9,714 bases of DNA. It comes from an uncultured Prevotella sp. (GTDB lineage: Bacteria; Bacteroidota; Bacteroidia; Bacteroidales; Bacteroidaceae). Both the position numbers and the translations under genes were made by a program. Below, piece after piece: positions 1 through 6,319 of this stretch. The notes under the pieces are model-generated. The model searched no databases. It saw nothing but the letters and a program-made list of their open reading frames with translations, and was not told where the DNA came from. The stretch is from positions 1-9,714 of the forward strand of contig UQPD01000099.1 of the NCBI GenBank assembly GCA_900542795.1. Reading direction: 5' to 3'. The stretch's first letter is position 1; every line of letters starts with the position of its first letter.

Positions 1-20
1 CATACCTGGCTACCTTATAT

Positions 21-36
21 CACCCCTAACGGGGTG
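21..36. repeat. Short perfect hairpin (CACCCC-TAAC-GGGGTG)
   Basis: Six-base arms CACCCC and GGGGTG flank a four-base TAAC loop. The hairpin overlaps the terminal stop codon of the broken arginase-family frame and lies in the sequence that seems to have replaced that gene's 3' part. No T-run follows on either strand within view, so a terminator role is not well supported. It may belong to a repeat or mobile-element end cut by the window edge. Confidence 0.4.
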
Positions 37-598
37 AGGCTGGCGCATGAAAATTCCTAATATAACTATCAAATCTCATGCAGAACATTTTTGAGGATTT
101 TGAACACCCTACCTTGGAGGGCCATGCTTGATGATGATTGATTTCTGCTTGACTGTAGAATAGCACTTTATCTCTTAAGTGACTCGGTATTTGGAATATT
201 AACTTGTCAGAGGCACCAACGATAATAAGGTTCTTAATAAAAGGGTTGTGCTGTAACACATCTGTAACCCAACCACCACATGAGATAACACCTTCCCATT
301 GCGGTTGCTGCATGTCGGGGTGATGGTCGAGTACTATTAAAGAAAAAGGTTCTTGCAGTTTTGAAACCCAATATTCTGTAAGATAATGATAGTTGCCCGA
401 GTCAATAAAATGAATAGCCTTTGTTGGATAGGGAGCGAGTAGACGATGCAGCGCTTTTCTTCCTTACTCATCACAATAGCAGTAAACTCCATTAAGATTA
501 CGACAATCTACATGGATGATATTGGGGGTTGAAGTGAACGATTCGTAATCGTAAACACCAGAGAAATTGAGAAGTATAATGGGTAATTGCTTGGTCAT
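26..598 (-). pseudogene. Arginase-family (ureohydrolase-like) protein, broken by an in-frame stop and a lost 3' end
   Basis: Reading the minus strand from the ATG at 598 gives a continuous frame that begins MTKQLPIILLNFSGVYDYE, reaches CYCDE and then hits TAA at 464-466 (codon 45). It continues in the same frame through IHFIDSGNYHYLTEYW, LDHHPDMQQP and SCGGWVTDVL to a stop at 26-28. The D-x-H-x-D-type metal motif (DHHPD, residues 91-95) and the flanking text resemble an arginase-family protein that I recall from Bacteroidetes. Intact members should be roughly 230-250 residues and carry a second D-x-D metal motif, which is absent here. Family-like sequence stops near residue 163 (about position 110), and the last 27 residues look unrelated. 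The gene therefore has two lesions: a nonsense codon and a 3' truncation or replacement. A restart at the ATG at 313 would leave only a 95-residue fragment. The family call rests on recalled motifs; the internal stop is read directly, although a sequencing error at that codon is possible. Confidence 0.75.
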
Positions 599-603
599 AA
601 CTG

Positions 604-633
604 AAAAAATACACAATAAATGGGATAATTACA
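604..633 (-). promoter_or_regulatory. Candidate Bacteroidetes-type promoter for the broken arginase-family gene
   Basis: On the minus strand a TTG (-33-like) is followed after 20 bases by TATTTTTT, one mismatch from the TAnnTTTG -7 consensus. The -7 box ends only five bases before the ATG at 598, so a transcript would have almost no leader. The match is weak and the gene it would serve is broken. Confidence 0.3.
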
Positions 634-812
634 ACCCAAGAATGGTCTTTTTAATCCATGAAATGCAACTATTTAGTTTGTAAAGATGCTGTTTATGGTT
701 GATTTCTGTTTTTCTTTAGTGTTGTGAAATGTCATAAATAAGTCACGATATGCTATAAATGTAAACAAAGGAATAGGTTGATTTCCGTCTTATCTATGCA
801 GATTGTGAACAA

Positions 813-887
813 ACAAATGTGTACAACACACGAGTTGTTATCGAGCCAAAAGCTTTTATAACACCACGGTGTGCTGCACACATTTGT
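813..887 (-). terminator. Large stem-loop, probable 3' structure or terminator of the YgiQ-Wzi-lipoprotein cluster
   Basis: Arms 813-831 and 869-887 are 19 bases each, beginning ACAAATGTGT and ending ACACATTTGT. The inner arms 836-841 (TGTTAT) and 858-863 (ATAACA) extend the stem around a loop containing the perfect palindrome AAAAGCTTTT (848-857). The two outer-arm mismatches are A-C on the plus strand but become G-U pairs in minus-strand RNA, so the outer stem is fully paired only in a minus transcript. That is the strand of the lipoprotein gene ending 51 bases upstream. TTTGTTTGTT overlaps and follows the 3' arm on that strand, which is compatible with termination but is not a strong U-tract. 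It could instead be a miniature palindromic element. Confidence 0.5.
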
Positions 888-904
888 ATTAGTGATGAAA
901 AGAG

Positions 905-920
905 AGAGTTTAGATACTCT
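905..920. terminator. Small hairpin just after the lipoprotein gene, possible weak terminator
   Basis: Five-base arms AGAGT (905-909) and ACTCT (916-920) enclose a six-base loop, 18 bases past the stop codon of the minus-strand lipoprotein gene. A short CTCTTTTC follows on the minus strand, and a longer T-rich run (TAGTTTTATTATTTTT) follows on the plus strand, where no gene precedes it. The stem is short, so this is only a candidate. Confidence 0.25.
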
Positions 921-938
921 TAGTTTTATTATTTTTGA

Positions 939-1412
939 TTAGTGCGCCTTGTAGAATACCAAACTATCATAGGCAGAGCAAAGGATGAGAGACGTTTTGT
1001 TGAGACGTTCTATGCGGTAGTCGGTGGCATTGCCACGAATGCCTAAACGTGTGAGACTTGTGGTGGCAGGGTCTGTAATAAGACTATCGCGATCGCGATA
1101 GTGTATGTAGGTTTGTGTTACAGATAGACGCGAGGGAGTGTATGAGAAACGTGCTGTGGTTTCGCCTGTATGTCCATTCAAAGGACTGGTTGAAGTGATG
1201 GCAAGCAGATTGAGCTGGAAATTCCAATAGATGTTATCAGCTTGTGCATCGAGAGGTAATGTGTAGTGCGTTTCCTCGGGCGATGCTTTGCTATAAATTT
1301 GTTGTAGTTTCCATCGACCATCCAAGTCACCATTGTCTGACAATTTAGAACAAGCAGCAACGATAAACAATATGCTGATGAACAATATGGGAAATGTGCG
1401 AAGATTTTTCAT
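939..1412 (-). CDS. Putative lipoprotein with a DUF4847/lipocalin-like domain
   Basis: This 157-residue protein starts with a short basic N-terminus (MKNLR), a hydrophobic stretch at residues 8-19 and the lipobox V-A-A-C. It should be processed by signal peptidase II and lipidated at Cys21. The mature part has an early DGRWKLQQIY segment (31-40) and a YWNFQLNLL segment (62-70). These fit the small Bacteroidetes lipocalin-like family (DUF4847) as I recall it: a beta-rich domain of unknown function anchored in the envelope. It is the last gene of a probable operon, 36 bases after the Wzi-like gene, which suggests a linked envelope role, but no substrate or partner can be read from the sequence. 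Codons for residues 104-110 form a perfect 20-base palindrome. The lipoprotein call is firm; the domain name is from memory and less certain. Confidence 0.75.
   Translation of the reverse strand: MKNLRTFPILFISILFIVAACSKLSDNGDLDGRWKLQQIYSKASPEETHYTLPLDAQADNIYWNFQLNLLAITSTSPLNGHTGETTARFSYTPSRLSVTQTYIHYRDRDSLITDPATTSLTRLGIRGNATDYRIERLNKTSLILCSAYDSLVFYKAH
1083..1102. repeat. Perfect 20-base palindrome inside the lipoprotein gene
   Basis: ACTATCGCGATCGCGATAGT equals its own reverse complement over all 20 bases and contains GCGATCGC and two TCGCGA sites. In the coding frame it supplies H-Y-R-D-R-D-S (residues 104-110) through a doubled CGCGAT. It may be a by-product of that codon repeat rather than a binding site. 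Confidence 0.6.
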
Positions 1413-1448
1413 AATCAGGGAGTGTTATATGTATGGGCTAAAGCAATG

Positions 1449-2978
1449 CTAACGAGTTAGCAAACCTGTTTTGGATAATGAGAATTGGAAACCTGTGTTG
1501 TTGCGTAGCAAATTGCCACGGTCGAGAGCAAAGGCTGCTTTAACTTGCCAACCCTTTGTGTTAAGTTTGCCAATGCTTTGGGGGGCATAGCCTACTTCTG
1601 CCATAAAGCTGTTGAGCGTGCGTGCATGCTCGAAGGGCGAAGGGTAAGTACCTAAACTACGCTGATGGGTGTAGAGTAAACGATAATGAACACTTGCAGC
1701 AGGATTTCCGCTAAAACCTACGTGGTGCGCACGGAAACGATTGGAAGTAAGCGTGAGGTCGGCTGTATGATTGTAGAGCGGTGACACAAAGAGTGGATTA
1801 CCCATGGCTTGTCCCCAATGTTGCCAACCTGCATACATGTTGTGGTTGTAATAATTGTCTTGTCCACTAATTTGGTCGTTAATCTCAGGCGTGTGGTCGT
1901 GATAGATGGGACCACTTTGGTAAGTGGTTTTTACATATTCGTAGACAATATTATTAACAAAACGGTTTTTGGGCAATGTAGCCTCAACGCCTACCATGCC
2001 ATCGAGCCAACCATATTGTAAAAACATTTGTGAATGGTCCTCAAAAAAATGGTCGTAATAGGTGCTTAGACTCCAATCACTGCCATGCCAGGTGAGGCGT
2101 GCCATCCAACTGCCTAAGGTGTTGCCAGCAGAATTAGCGTAGCCATTACCATCGGTTGCATCACTGCCTGTGCCAAGCAAGGCATTGACAAAATCCTTCA
2201 ATCCGTGCGTCATTTTAACAGGAGTAGGATTTATGCCATCCCAAGTAAGGGTGTTGTAGGAAGTTCCGCCAAATTGTGTTGCCATCTCAATTCCACCTTC
2301 AAAAACTAACGGAAACTTTTGTGCATTACCTAAGCGCAAATAGCCAGCCTTGGTGTGTAGCAACACGTTCTTGGCATAATGGGCAGCAGTGTTGTTGCCT
2401 ATGTATTGCTCTTGAAATCCACCGTCGGTGAGTATGCCATAGCTGATGTGTCCACGTATGGCAGCCCAATTACCTTTGCCCGTTATATTCCAATAATCGG
2501 GTAAAGAAAAACGTATGGCGGGGACGGGACGTGCGTTGATGCCAAGCGTCTGACCGCCTGTGCTGAGTTCGGCATTTTTAAGTGCCATGGGTTCTTGTTT
2601 GGCACCCACAGTGAAATTAGCCAACTTATATTGAAAGTCTGCATACAATTGTTGCACGAAGAAGGTGCTTTCTTGTCCGTAAGCTATGGTAAAATCAGCT
2701 CCATAGCCTATGCGCCATTTACTTGTGCTATCTGTTTGTGCGTTACGCAAGATGCCTGCACGCAAATATCCGTTCGACCCTTTGGTAGCTGTAACTCCAT
2801 AACGGTTGGCAGTTAGCCAAAATGGTGCATCACCACTTGAAGCTGTTACGTTACCTTCAACATTATAGCTTGCTTGATGCATGGCACGCGATAAGGCGGT
2901 TTGGGCATGAAGCTTGCAACAATTAGTTAGGCACAAGGCGCACAATGTGGCGGTAAGTTTAATAAAAGACTGATTCAT
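1449..2978 (-). CDS. Capsule assembly Wzi-family outer-membrane protein
   Basis: This is a 509-residue exported protein. The N-terminus (MNQSFIK, hydrophobic core about 8-18, then KLHAQ) is a signal peptide, probably cleaved around residues 25-26. The mature protein has alternating hydrophobic and polar strands rich in Tyr, Trp and Gly, as in an outer-membrane beta-barrel. PFWLTANRYG (residues 52-61), followed by YLRAGI, is characteristic of the Bacteroidetes Wzi group. In enterobacteria, Wzi is a beta-barrel that helps hold capsular polysaccharide on the cell surface; a similar surface-glycan role is inferred here, not shown. It lies 44 bases after the YgiQ-type gene and 36 bases before the lipoprotein gene, so the three are probably cotranscribed. 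Cys20 and Cys21 near the signal peptide end do not form a good lipobox (LTNC). Length and ends appear intact. Confidence 0.87.
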   Translation of the reverse strand: MNQSFIKLTATLCALCLTNCCKLHAQTALSRAMHQASYNVEGNVTASSGDAPFWLTANRYGVTATKGSNGYLRAGILRNAQTDSTSKWRIGYGADFTIAYGQESTFFVQQLYADFQYKLANFTVGAKQEPMALKNAELSTGGQTLGINARPVPAIRFSLPDYWNITGKGNWAAIRGHISYGILTDGGFQEQYIGNNTAAHYAKNVLLHTKAGYLRLGNAQKFPLVFEGGIEMATQFGGTSYNTLTWDGINPTPVKMTHGLKDFVNALLGTGSDATDGNGYANSAGNTLGSWMARLTWHGSDWSLSTYYDHFFEDHSQMFLQYGWLDGMVGVEATLPKNRFVNNIVYEYVKTTYQSGPIYHDHTPEINDQISGQDNYYNHNMYAGWQHWGQAMGNPLFVSPLYNHTADLTLTSNRFRAHHVGFSGNPAASVHYRLLYTHQRSLGTYPSPFEHARTLNSFMAEVGYAPQSIGKLNTKGWQVKAAFALDRGNLLRNNTGFQFSLSKTGLLTR

Positions 2979-3022
2979 ATTGTGAACTGGGGGTGTTGGC
3001 GTTTTTGTTTCACTCGGAGATG

Positions 3023-5095
3023 TTACCTACGTTTACCCTTACGTGTTTGTGGAGCAGGGTTGAAGTTAGGGTTGTAGCTTTTGCGCTGTTTGGGCTTTTC
3101 AGCACGATGGGCGTTGTCAGTGCGGTAGGGTTTCTCTGCACGATGGGGTTTGTCTGTTCTTTGGGCAGAAGATTTAGTTTTTACCGATTTATTGCCTCGT
3201 GTTGGTTCGGGAGTAAAGGGCATAAACTGTTGACCTTGTGGATAAAGGCGATTGATAAGGTCGGGGCGTCCCATGCGTTTTAGTTCGCGAATGATGCGTG
3301 GACGTTCCTCGGGTTTATACCAAAAGAAGAACATGCGTTGACGCAGTTTCTCGTCTGGCGTATGAGCAGAGAACTCTGGTTGCAAGGTGTAAGGATGGTA
3401 ACCCGAATACCAAGTATCGGTAGATACGGTCATGGGGGTGGGGGTGAAGTCTTGCACTTGTTCAAGTTGAAAGTTGAGGTCGCGTGTTTCGGCAGCTAAT
3501 TCAGCCATATCCTCTTCTGTACAACCAGGGTGTGAAGAGATGAAGTAAGGAATGATTTGCTGACGAAGACCTTCTTCGCGATTGATGCGGTCGAAGATAC
3601 GCTTAAACTCATGGAAGAGTTTAAACGATGGTTTGCGCATGATTCTCAGAACGTTATCAGAAGTATGCTCTGGAGCTACTTTAAGTCGCCCTGATACGTG
3701 ATTAACAATGAGTTCACGGGTGTATTCGCGTGCCGCTTTACACAGATTTTCGTCTTTGTAGTTATGTAACAGCAAGTCGTAGCGCACACCGCTACCGATA
3801 AAACTCTTTTTGATGCCAGGCAGGCTATCTACAGCTTTATAAATATCGATGATGGGTGCGTGGTCGGCATTTAAGTTAGGACAAACAGCAGGGCTAATGC
3901 AAGAGGGACGTTTGCATTTGCCACAGATTTCAAGATTCTTTCCGTGCATGCCATACATATTGGCAGAGGGTCCGCCAAGGTCAGAAAGGTAGCCACGAAA
4001 GTCGGGCATTTGCACAATTTTTTTTACTTCTTTGAGGATGCTCTCTTTAGAGCGGCTCATAATAAACTTGCCTTGGTGGGCAGAGATTGTGCAGAAGGCG
4101 CAACCGCCAAAACAGCCCCGATGAATGTTGACCGAGAATTTAATCATCTCGTAGGCAGGAATGCGTTTACCTTTGTATTTGGGATGTGGTAAACGTGTGT
4201 AAGGCAGGTCGAACGAGTGGTCGATCTGCTCTGTGGTCATGGGAGGATAGGGTGGGTTAATCACCACAAACTCGTTGCGCAGTTGCTGAATGAGGCGTTG
4301 TGGATGGAGTTTGTTGCTTTCTTCTTCCACGTGTCTGAAGTTGGCTGCATAGAGTTTTTTGTCTTTTAAGCAATCCTCGTGTGAGTTAAGGATGATGTCG
4401 TCTTCTTGAAATCCTCCAGGAATGTCATCGCGCTTTTGCAGCGTTACCGTTTGGCGCACAGGGTATTTGCGCATTAGGCTTTCAAACTGTTCGGTATTGC
4501 AGAAAGCGTCATCGCGACCATGCAGCACATGATTGTCGATGGTTTGACAAAGGTCGAGCATAGGCATTTCGCCCATACCATAAATAAGCAAGTCGGCTCC
4601 GCTCTCAGCAAGAATGCAAGGGCGAAGTTTGTCTTGCCAATAGTCGTAGTGGGTGACACGACGCAATGAGGCTTCGATGCCACCTAACACAACGGGAACA
4701 TCGGGAAAGACTTGTTTAAGAATTTTGGTATATACAATGGTGGGATATTCAGGACGCATGTCGTGTCGTCCGTCTGGACTATAGGCATCCTCAGAGCGCA
4801 AACGTTTGTTTGCCGTGTATTTATTAACCATTGAATCCATGCAGCCTGGGGCAATGCCAAAGAATAAGCGTGGGCGTCCCAATTTTTTAAAGTCACGAAA
4901 ATCGCCATGCCAGTCGGGTTGTGGAACAATGCATACGCGGTAGCCAGCATCCTCAAGGACGCGACCTATAACGGCAGCTCCAAACGAGGGGTGGTCAACG
5001 TAGGCATCTGCCGAGAATAAGATGATGTCGGCTGTGTCCCAACCGCGAAGGTCCATTTCTTTTCGAGTGGTGGGTAGCCAGTCTGTTAGTTGCAT
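3023..5095 (-). CDS. YgiQ-family radical SAM protein
   Basis: This is a 690-residue protein with the architecture of the YgiQ family. An N-terminal domain (about 1-310) has DIILFSADAYVDHPSFG near the start, LGGIEASLRRVTHYDYW at 137-153 and LIYGMGE at 170-176. The radical SAM core carries C328-x3-C332-x2-C335, whose cysteines should bind the 4Fe-4S cluster that cleaves S-adenosylmethionine. A second cysteine group (C391, C394, C399, C405) has the spacing of an extra metal or cluster site. LKVAPEHTSD (471-480) and the segment up to about 630 match the family's conserved C-terminal part. The last ~55 residues are a Lys/Arg/Pro-rich tail with a 12-residue repeat and are probably disordered. The family's reaction is, to my knowledge, not established. 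The start ATG at 5095 gives the expected N-terminus. The gene is probably first in an operon with the Wzi-like and lipoprotein genes. Confidence 0.95.
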   Translation of the reverse strand: MQLTDWLPTTRKEMDLRGWDTADIILFSADAYVDHPSFGAAVIGRVLEDAGYRVCIVPQPDWHGDFRDFKKLGRPRLFFGIAPGCMDSMVNKYTANKRLRSEDAYSPDGRHDMRPEYPTIVYTKILKQVFPDVPVVLGGIEASLRRVTHYDYWQDKLRPCILAESGADLLIYGMGEMPMLDLCQTIDNHVLHGRDDAFCNTEQFESLMRKYPVRQTVTLQKRDDIPGGFQEDDIILNSHEDCLKDKKLYAANFRHVEEESNKLHPQRLIQQLRNEFVVINPPYPPMTTEQIDHSFDLPYTRLPHPKYKGKRIPAYEMIKFSVNIHRGCFGGCAFCTISAHQGKFIMSRSKESILKEVKKIVQMPDFRGYLSDLGGPSANMYGMHGKNLEICGKCKRPSCISPAVCPNLNADHAPIIDIYKAVDSLPGIKKSFIGSGVRYDLLLHNYKDENLCKAAREYTRELIVNHVSGRLKVAPEHTSDNVLRIMRKPSFKLFHEFKRIFDRINREEGLRQQIIPYFISSHPGCTEEDMAELAAETRDLNFQLEQVQDFTPTPMTVSTDTWYSGYHPYTLQPEFSAHTPDEKLRQRMFFFWYKPEERPRIIRELKRMGRPDLINRLYPQGQQFMPFTPEPTRGNKSVKTKSSAQRTDKPHRAEKPYRTDNAHRAEKPKQRKSYNPNFNPAPQTRKGKRR
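3089..3160 (-). repeat. Two-copy 36-base tandem repeat encoding the basic tail of the YgiQ-type protein
   Basis: Bases 3125-3160 and 3089-3124 encode RTDKPHRAEKPY and RTDNAHRAEKPK, agreeing at 26 of 36 bases and 9 of 12 residues. The repeat stays in frame and extends a positively charged, low-complexity C-terminus. The tail's length may vary between strains by copy number. Confidence 0.7.
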
Positions 5096-5123
5096 GAATT
5101 GGGATTTATTAGAGGGTGTTAGG

Positions 5124-5296
5124 AGAGTTAGAAGAAGTTAGGGGAAGTTAGAAGGGAAGAAGTTGGAAGGAGTTAGAAGAATGGATGTTGGGAGATAAGA
5201 TAGGGCATATGAAGATGAGGCTGTTCAAAAAGACCTCTAACTTCTTCTAACTTTCCTCCCCCAAAAAACTCCTAAATCTTCTTCTAACTCCTTTCC
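5124..5296. repeat. Spacer made of GTTAGAAGAAG-type repeats in inverted orientation
   Basis: The 224-base gap upstream of the YgiQ-type gene (5096-5319) contains repeated GTTAGAAG/AAGTTAG-like units on the left (about 5124-5181) and their reverse complements on the right (about 5235-5296). Two exact 15-base pairs are visible: GTTAGAAGAAGTTAG at 5127-5141 with its complement at 5237-5251, and AAGGAGTTAGAAGAA at 5167-5181 with its complement at 5279-5293. The left side is almost pure purine and the right side mostly pyrimidine, so long alternative hairpins can form in DNA or RNA. It lies between the end of the 100-residue-protein gene and the YgiQ-type start, so it could end one transcript and sit in the leader of the next. 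No convincing promoter for the YgiQ-type gene could be picked out. Confidence 0.65.
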
Positions 5297-5319
5297 TTCA
5301 GTAACCTCTTTCACCTATT

Positions 5320-5622
5320 TTATTGTGGATGCTGTTCGCACCAATCGATGTAGGTTTGGATAAGGTTTTTAAGTCCGTAAGCCTTCATTTTATCGTGATA
5401 AACCACGTCGATGCAGAGGTCGAGTAAGTCCTTGGTGTTCTCTTTGCTTGATGCAATGAGTGAGCGGATGTTGAGTTTAAGTTTCTCAAGTTCAGTTTCG
5501 GTTACGTAACCAGTAGAACTAACAAGCCCATTAAAGAGGTTGTATTTGCGAATAGTTTCAAGGTTCTGGTCGGTAACATTCATGTGGCGTGTGCCACTTT
5601 CATTGAGTTGAATATCGTACAT
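5320..5622 (-). CDS. Uncharacterised 100-residue protein
   Basis: I do not recognise a named family. The protein is small and probably cytoplasmic: there is no signal peptide or membrane segment, and it is mostly charged and amphipathic sequence likely to be helical (ETELEKLKLNIRSLIASSKE at 42-61, then LLDLCIDVVYHDKMKAYGLK at 66-85). Two cysteines (70, 95) are not arranged as a metal motif. The ATG at 5622 is chosen because the residues from there (MYDIQLNESG) look like an ordinary start; Met14 (5583) is an alternative. It follows the secreted-protein gene after 105 bases that contain a hairpin, so cotranscription is uncertain. Codon use resembles its neighbours, which supports a real gene. 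Similar proteins probably exist in related Prevotella, but I cannot name a function. Confidence 0.7.
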   Translation of the reverse strand: MYDIQLNESGTRHMNVTDQNLETIRKYNLFNGLVSSTGYVTETELEKLKLNIRSLIASSKENTKDLLDLCIDVVYHDKMKAYGLKNLIQTYIDWCEQHPQ

Positions 5623-5657
5623 GTTATAAAAAGATTAAGGATTTTATAGAAAGGGTA

Positions 5658-5699
5658 AGTAAGAAGTTGACTAAACTCTCTATTAGACGACTTCTTACT
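5658..5699 (-). terminator. Stem-loop between two small genes, candidate terminator
   Basis: AGTAAGAAGTTGACTA (5658-5673) and TAGACGACTTCTTACT (5684-5699) pair at 14 of 16 positions around a ten-base loop. It lies 29 bases past the stop codon of the secreted-protein gene. The minus-strand sequence after it (TACCCTTTC) is only modestly T-rich, whereas the plus strand has CGGTTTTATTTTC. The arm motif GTAAGAAGTTG resembles the repeat unit of the spacer at 5124-5296, so it may belong to the same family. Confidence 0.4.
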
Positions 5700-5727
5700 C
5701 CTCGGTTTTATTTTCTTACCAAAGGAA

Positions 5728-6219
5728 CTACTTACTTTTATTGTCAATTTGAGATTTAGCAGCAAAGTATGCCTTTTCCCAATCGGTGTCAAGACTAAAA
5801 GGTGTTATTTCACCATGGTTGAGAATAAATGACAAGGTGGTTTCCTTGTCGGGATCATTGAACATGGGGTTCGAAATGGAGGCATCCGTAAAAATCATGA
5901 CGCGTTTTTGCAACTTATCCTCGGTTGTTCTTTTGCCCTTACTAACATGCTCAAAGAAAAGCGTAACAAATTCAGATAGGTAGTAAGCTTGTGTGTCAAG
6001 GAAAAGCGATGGGATGGTATCCGTTTCTTCGTACGCCTTTCGCTTCATATACACCAAGGCTGTACGTTTAAACTGTGCAATTTGTGTTTGTGTAAAGCTG
6101 CTCACTGGAGAATTAACAATGCGTGTGGCATTATTCAACACGTAATCGTATACGCTCTGAGCATGGCTCGTTGTAATGGCGCAGCATATAAATGTGAGTA
6201 GTGCAATGAGGTGTTTCAT
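5728..6219 (-). CDS. Uncharacterised small secreted protein
   Basis: This is a 163-residue protein with a clear signal peptide: MKH, a hydrophobic core of about residues 4-15 (LIALLTFICCAI) and a TTSHAQ cleavage region, giving a mature chain from about residue 21. There is no lipobox, so it should be periplasmic or released. The mature part has recognisable stretches such as YDYVLNNATRIVN (24-36), IAQFKRTALVYMKRKAYE (47-64), LDTQAYYLSEFVTLFFE (74-90) and GEITPFSLDTDWEKAY (136-151). These look alpha-helical and without obvious catalytic or metal motifs. I cannot assign a family or function; it resembles hypothetical proteins of Prevotella and relatives. It begins 100 bases after ruvC on the same strand and precedes the 100-residue-protein gene. 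A TTTG-like box and a TAACATTT box lie upstream, but too close to the ATG to call a promoter. Confidence 0.75.
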   Translation of the reverse strand: MKHLIALLTFICCAITTSHAQSVYDYVLNNATRIVNSPVSSFTQTQIAQFKRTALVYMKRKAYEETDTIPSLFLDTQAYYLSEFVTLFFEHVSKGKRTTEDKLQKRVMIFTDASISNPMFNDPDKETTLSFILNHGEITPFSLDTDWEKAYFAAKSQIDNKSK

Positions 6220-6319
6220 TTTATAAAAATGTTATGTGGATAAGCTATAATGAGTGCAAAATCACAACGTGCAATTAGGAATGTTCTGAAACGTTAACAG
6301 AATTACTAAAAGAACACGC

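Larger units (their letters stand above)
599..938. other. 340-base non-coding spacer
   Basis: No reading frame here looks like a protein. The AT-rich spacer holds the candidate promoter next to the ATG at 598, a 13-base direct repeat GGTTGATTTC(T/C)GT at 697-709 and 776-788, the large hairpin at 813-887 and a small hairpin at 905-920. I see no tRNA or recognisable RNA gene. Confidence 0.6.

Noticed and set aside
26..313. A free-standing 95-residue gene starting at the ATG at 313
   Set aside because: Its N-terminus sits inside the DHHPDM motif and the same frame continues upstream to 598, so it is a fragment of a broken gene.
1449..2978. Wzi-like protein as a lipoprotein (LTNC near residue 20)
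   Set aside because: Asn before the Cys is a poor lipobox residue, and a normal signal peptidase I site (LHA-Q) follows in a barrel protein.
2993..3283. Plus-strand frame of 96 residues
   Set aside because: It lies almost wholly over the 3' end of the radical SAM gene on the other strand, and its Phe/Val/Gly-rich text arises from the repeat tail read in reverse.
5124..5296. A CRISPR array
   Set aside because: The repeat units are short, irregularly spaced, partly inverted and have no uniform spacers; no cas gene is in the window.
5580..5792. Minus-strand frame of 70 residues bridging two small genes
   Set aside because: It overlaps the ends of both neighbours in another frame, has no plausible protein features, and runs through the intergenic hairpin.
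6225..6260. Promoter for the secreted-protein gene (TTTG then TAACATTT, minus strand)
   Set aside because: The -7-like box is a poor match and so close to the ATG that I could not separate it from AT-rich background.
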